Source: Streptomyces sp. DH41
GTDB taxonomy: Bacteria; Actinomycetota; Actinomycetes; Streptomycetales; Streptomycetaceae
Length of the DNA: 64,000 bases
Assembly (NCBI RefSeq): GCF_029813785.1
Contig: NZ_JARVKY010000009.1
Coordinates: 62,001 to 126,000 of the forward strand
Direction of reading: 5' to 3'
Within the stretch, counting starts at the first letter, position 1; every line of letters begins with the position of its first letter. Shown in pieces: positions 62,484 to 64,000 of this stretch. Below the pieces are notes generated by a model. That model searched no databases and had not been told where the DNA came from. It saw only the letters and a list, made by a program, of their open reading frames with translations. A program made the position numbers and the translations under genes.

Positions 62484-62499
62484 AATGGTCCAGACCATG
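62484..62499. promoter_or_regulatory. dre element (DasR) before the GH84 gene
   Basis: AATGGTCCAGACCATG matches the dre core TGGTCTAGACCA with one change (C for T). It ends 12 bp before the ATG. DasR is the N-acetylglucosamine regulator of streptomycetes, and the gene behind is an N-acetylglucosaminidase. Confidence 0.78.
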
Positions 62500-62511
62500 C
62501 GTGGAGGTCTC

Positions 62512-64000
62512 ATGGCAAGACGTGCGAAAGCCACCGCAGCGGCCGGTCTCTGCTTCGCAATCGCAAGCACCATGATGCTCGAGGCACTACCGGCCACCGC
62601 CGTGACGGAAACCGCCCTGACCGGTTCCGCCCCGACCGATGCCGCCGTGACCGATGCGGCCGACCACGCGGCCGCGTCCCCGCTGCCGCCGGTGTCACCG
62701 ACCCCGCGGAACCTCGCCCGCGAGGGGCGTGACGCCGTGGTGACCGGCCGCGTGCTCGTCGTGGCCGACGAGGGTACGGACGCCGGTGCCCGCGACCGTC
62801 TCGTCCGGGAGCTGAGATCGCACGGCGCCCACCGGGTCGACATCGTCGCCCCCGAAGAGATCCCCGGTGCCGCCGCCGGCCTGCTCACCGTACGGCTCGG
62901 CCCGGCCACGCGCCCCGACATCGCGGCGGCACTGGGGGACACCCGGGCGCCCGGCCGCGACGAGGGCTACGCCCTGCGCGTCAAGGGAGCCCGGCCGGGC
63001 GCGGAGGTCACCCTCGGCGGCGAGGACGCGGCCGGGCAGTTCTACGCGGTGCAGACCCTGCGTCAGCTGTTCGTCCGGGCCGGCGGCAAGGCCTGGAAGG
63101 TCGCGGGTGCGCGGGTGAGCGACTTCCCGTCGATGCCGCTGCGGGGCACCATCGAGGGCTTCTACGGACAACCGTGGACGCACGCCGAACGCCTCGACCA
63201 GATGGACTTCTACGGAGACGTCAAGGCGAACACCTACATCTACGCGCCCAAGGACGACCCGCACCACCGGGGCAAGTGGCGCGAACCCTACCCGGCGGAC
63301 AAGCTGAACGAACTGGGTGAGCTCGTGCGGCGGGCCACCGCCAATCACGTGCGCTTCACCTTCGCCGTCTCTCCGGGGGAGTCGATCTGCTACTCCGACC
63401 CCGCCGACCGCGAGGCCCTCAAGGCCAAACTCCAGGCGCTGTACGACCTGGGCACCCGCGCGTTCTCCATCCCGCTCGACGACATCAGCTACACCCGGTG
63501 GAACTGCGAGGCCGACCGGGAGGCGTTCGGCGACCCCGGCCGGGAAGCGGCCGCGCGGGCCCAGGTCGACCTGCTCAACGACGTCCAGCGCGACTTCGTC
63601 GCCACGCACGAGGGCGCCCAGCCGTTGCAGATGGTGCCCACCGAGTACGGCGACCTCACCGACACCGCCTACAAACAGACCCTGCGCAACACCCTGGACC
63701 CCGCGGTCGAGGTGATGTGGACCGGTACCGCCGTCGTACCACCGAAGATCACCAATGAGGAGGCAGACAAGGCGTCGGAGCTCTTCGGACGCAAGGTCTG
63801 CGTCTGGGACAACTATCCGGTCAACGACTTCGGCAACACCAGCGGCCGGCTGCTGCTCGCGCCCTACGACAAGCGTGAGGCGGGCCTGTCGGCGCACCTC
63901 TCCGGCGTCGTGGCCAACCCGATGAACCAGCCGTACGCCAGCAAGGTCGCCGTCTTCGGCACCGCGGACTTCGCCTGGAACGACGGCGCCTACGACGCGA
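62512..64000 (+). CDS. Secreted GH84 beta-N-acetylglucosaminidase (truncated by window end)
   Basis: At least 496 aa; the frame runs off the right edge. An N-terminal signal peptide (MARRAKATAAAGLCFAIAST, likely cleaved after PATA) is followed by a GH84-associated N-domain (LGGEDAAGQFYAVQTLRQLF) and the catalytic barrel: RGTIEGFYGQPWTHAERLDQ, NTYIYAPKDDPHHRGKWREP, FAVSPGESICYSDP and FSIPLDDISY with the paired catalytic Asp residues. It removes beta-GlcNAc outside the cell. ATG 62512 is chosen since GGAGG at 62503 precedes it and the signal peptide starts there. Two dre sites upstream fit control by DasR. Confidence 0.87.
   Translation, partial: MARRAKATAAAGLCFAIASTMMLEALPATAVTETALTGSAPTDAAVTDAADHAAASPLPPVSPTPRNLAREGRDAVVTGRVLVVADEGTDAGARDRLVRELRSHGAHRVDIVAPEEIPGAAAGLLTVRLGPATRPDIAAALGDTRAPGRDEGYALRVKGARPGAEVTLGGEDAAGQFYAVQTLRQLFVRAGGKAWKVAGARVSDFPSMPLRGTIEGFYGQPWTHAERLDQMDFYGDVKANTYIYAPKDDPHHRGKWREPYPADKLNELGELVRRATANHVRFTFAVSPGESICYSDPADREALKAKLQALYDLGTRAFSIPLDDISYTRWNCEADREAFGDPGREAAARAQVDLLNDVQRDFVATHEGAQPLQMVPTEYGDLTDTAYKQTLRNTLDPAVEVMWTGTAVVPPKITNEEADKASELFGRKVCVWDNYPVNDFGNTSGRLLLAPYDKREAGLSAHLSGVVANPMNQPYASKVAVFGTADFAWNDGAYDA

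Overview
The window is very GC-rich. It uses GTG and TTG as well as ATG starts behind GGAGG-type ribosome binding sites, and it carries two DasR-type dre sites, so it looks like a Streptomyces or close-relative chromosome. Positions about 1 to 50,220 form a large steroid catabolism locus related to the mycobacterial and rhodococcal cholesterol regulons, and the operon at 50,606-59,019 is probably attached to it. The last 5 kb is an unrelated sugar-utilisation region.

Layout. (1) 1-7,360: ring A/B genes hsaF, an hsaA paralogue, hsaC and a KstD-like flavoprotein; then kshA with a small Cys protein on the minus strand, and an SDR diverging from kshA. (2) 7,550-22,848: side-chain beta-oxidation and aldolytic cleavage (fadA5, a fused FadE34-type dehydrogenase, two MaoC hydratases, a thioesterase, an SDR, fadD17, fadE29/chsH2/fadE28/chsH1/ltp2), ending with hsaE and hsd4A. 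(3) 22,912-29,908: a KstR-like TetR gene, then kstD, an SDR, fadD3, hsaA and an SDR. (4) 30,034-45,346: the KstR2-type ring C/D module, with a minus operon (enoyl-CoA hydratase, fadE31/32/33, SDR), a plus operon (fadE30, ipdF, kstR2, fadA6), a MerR-HEAT gene pair, then ipdC-ipdB-ipdA-echA20 diverging from an SDR. (5) 45,402-50,220: a SnoaL-like protein, an LLM oxidoreductase, a second KstR-like TetR, a 3alpha-HSD-type SDR and an acyl-CoA ligase. (6) 50,606-59,019: a peptide-type ABC importer, an OYE-family reductase and an amidase. (7) 59,178-64,000: GH35 beta-galactosidase, a LacI regulator and a truncated GH84 enzyme.

Together the genes would activate a C24 acid, shorten it by one thiolytic cycle (FadE34, MaoC, Hsd4A, FadA5) and one aldolytic cycle (FadE28/29, ChsH1/2, Ltp2), open rings A and B (KstD, KshA, HsaA, HsaC, HsaE, HsaF), and then degrade the remaining propionate-indane (FadD3, IpdF, FadE30, IpdC, EchA20, IpdAB, FadE31-33, FadA6). 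KshB, HsaB, HsaD, Mce4 and the CYP125-type C26 hydroxylases are not in the window. That absence, with the 3alpha-HSD-like SDR, many other SDRs, the amidase and a dedicated ABC importer, fits bile-acid-like substrates better than intact cholesterol (inference).

The strongest unexplained signal is a 17-bp motif, GTTCCGGTCAGTGGGAC and variants. It recurs at least ten times, always at promoter-like positions, and at seven sites a TAnnnT hexamer begins 28-30 nt downstream. Two of these promoters also overlap a KstR-like palindrome. The same motif precedes the ABC transporter operon, which ties that operon to steroid metabolism.
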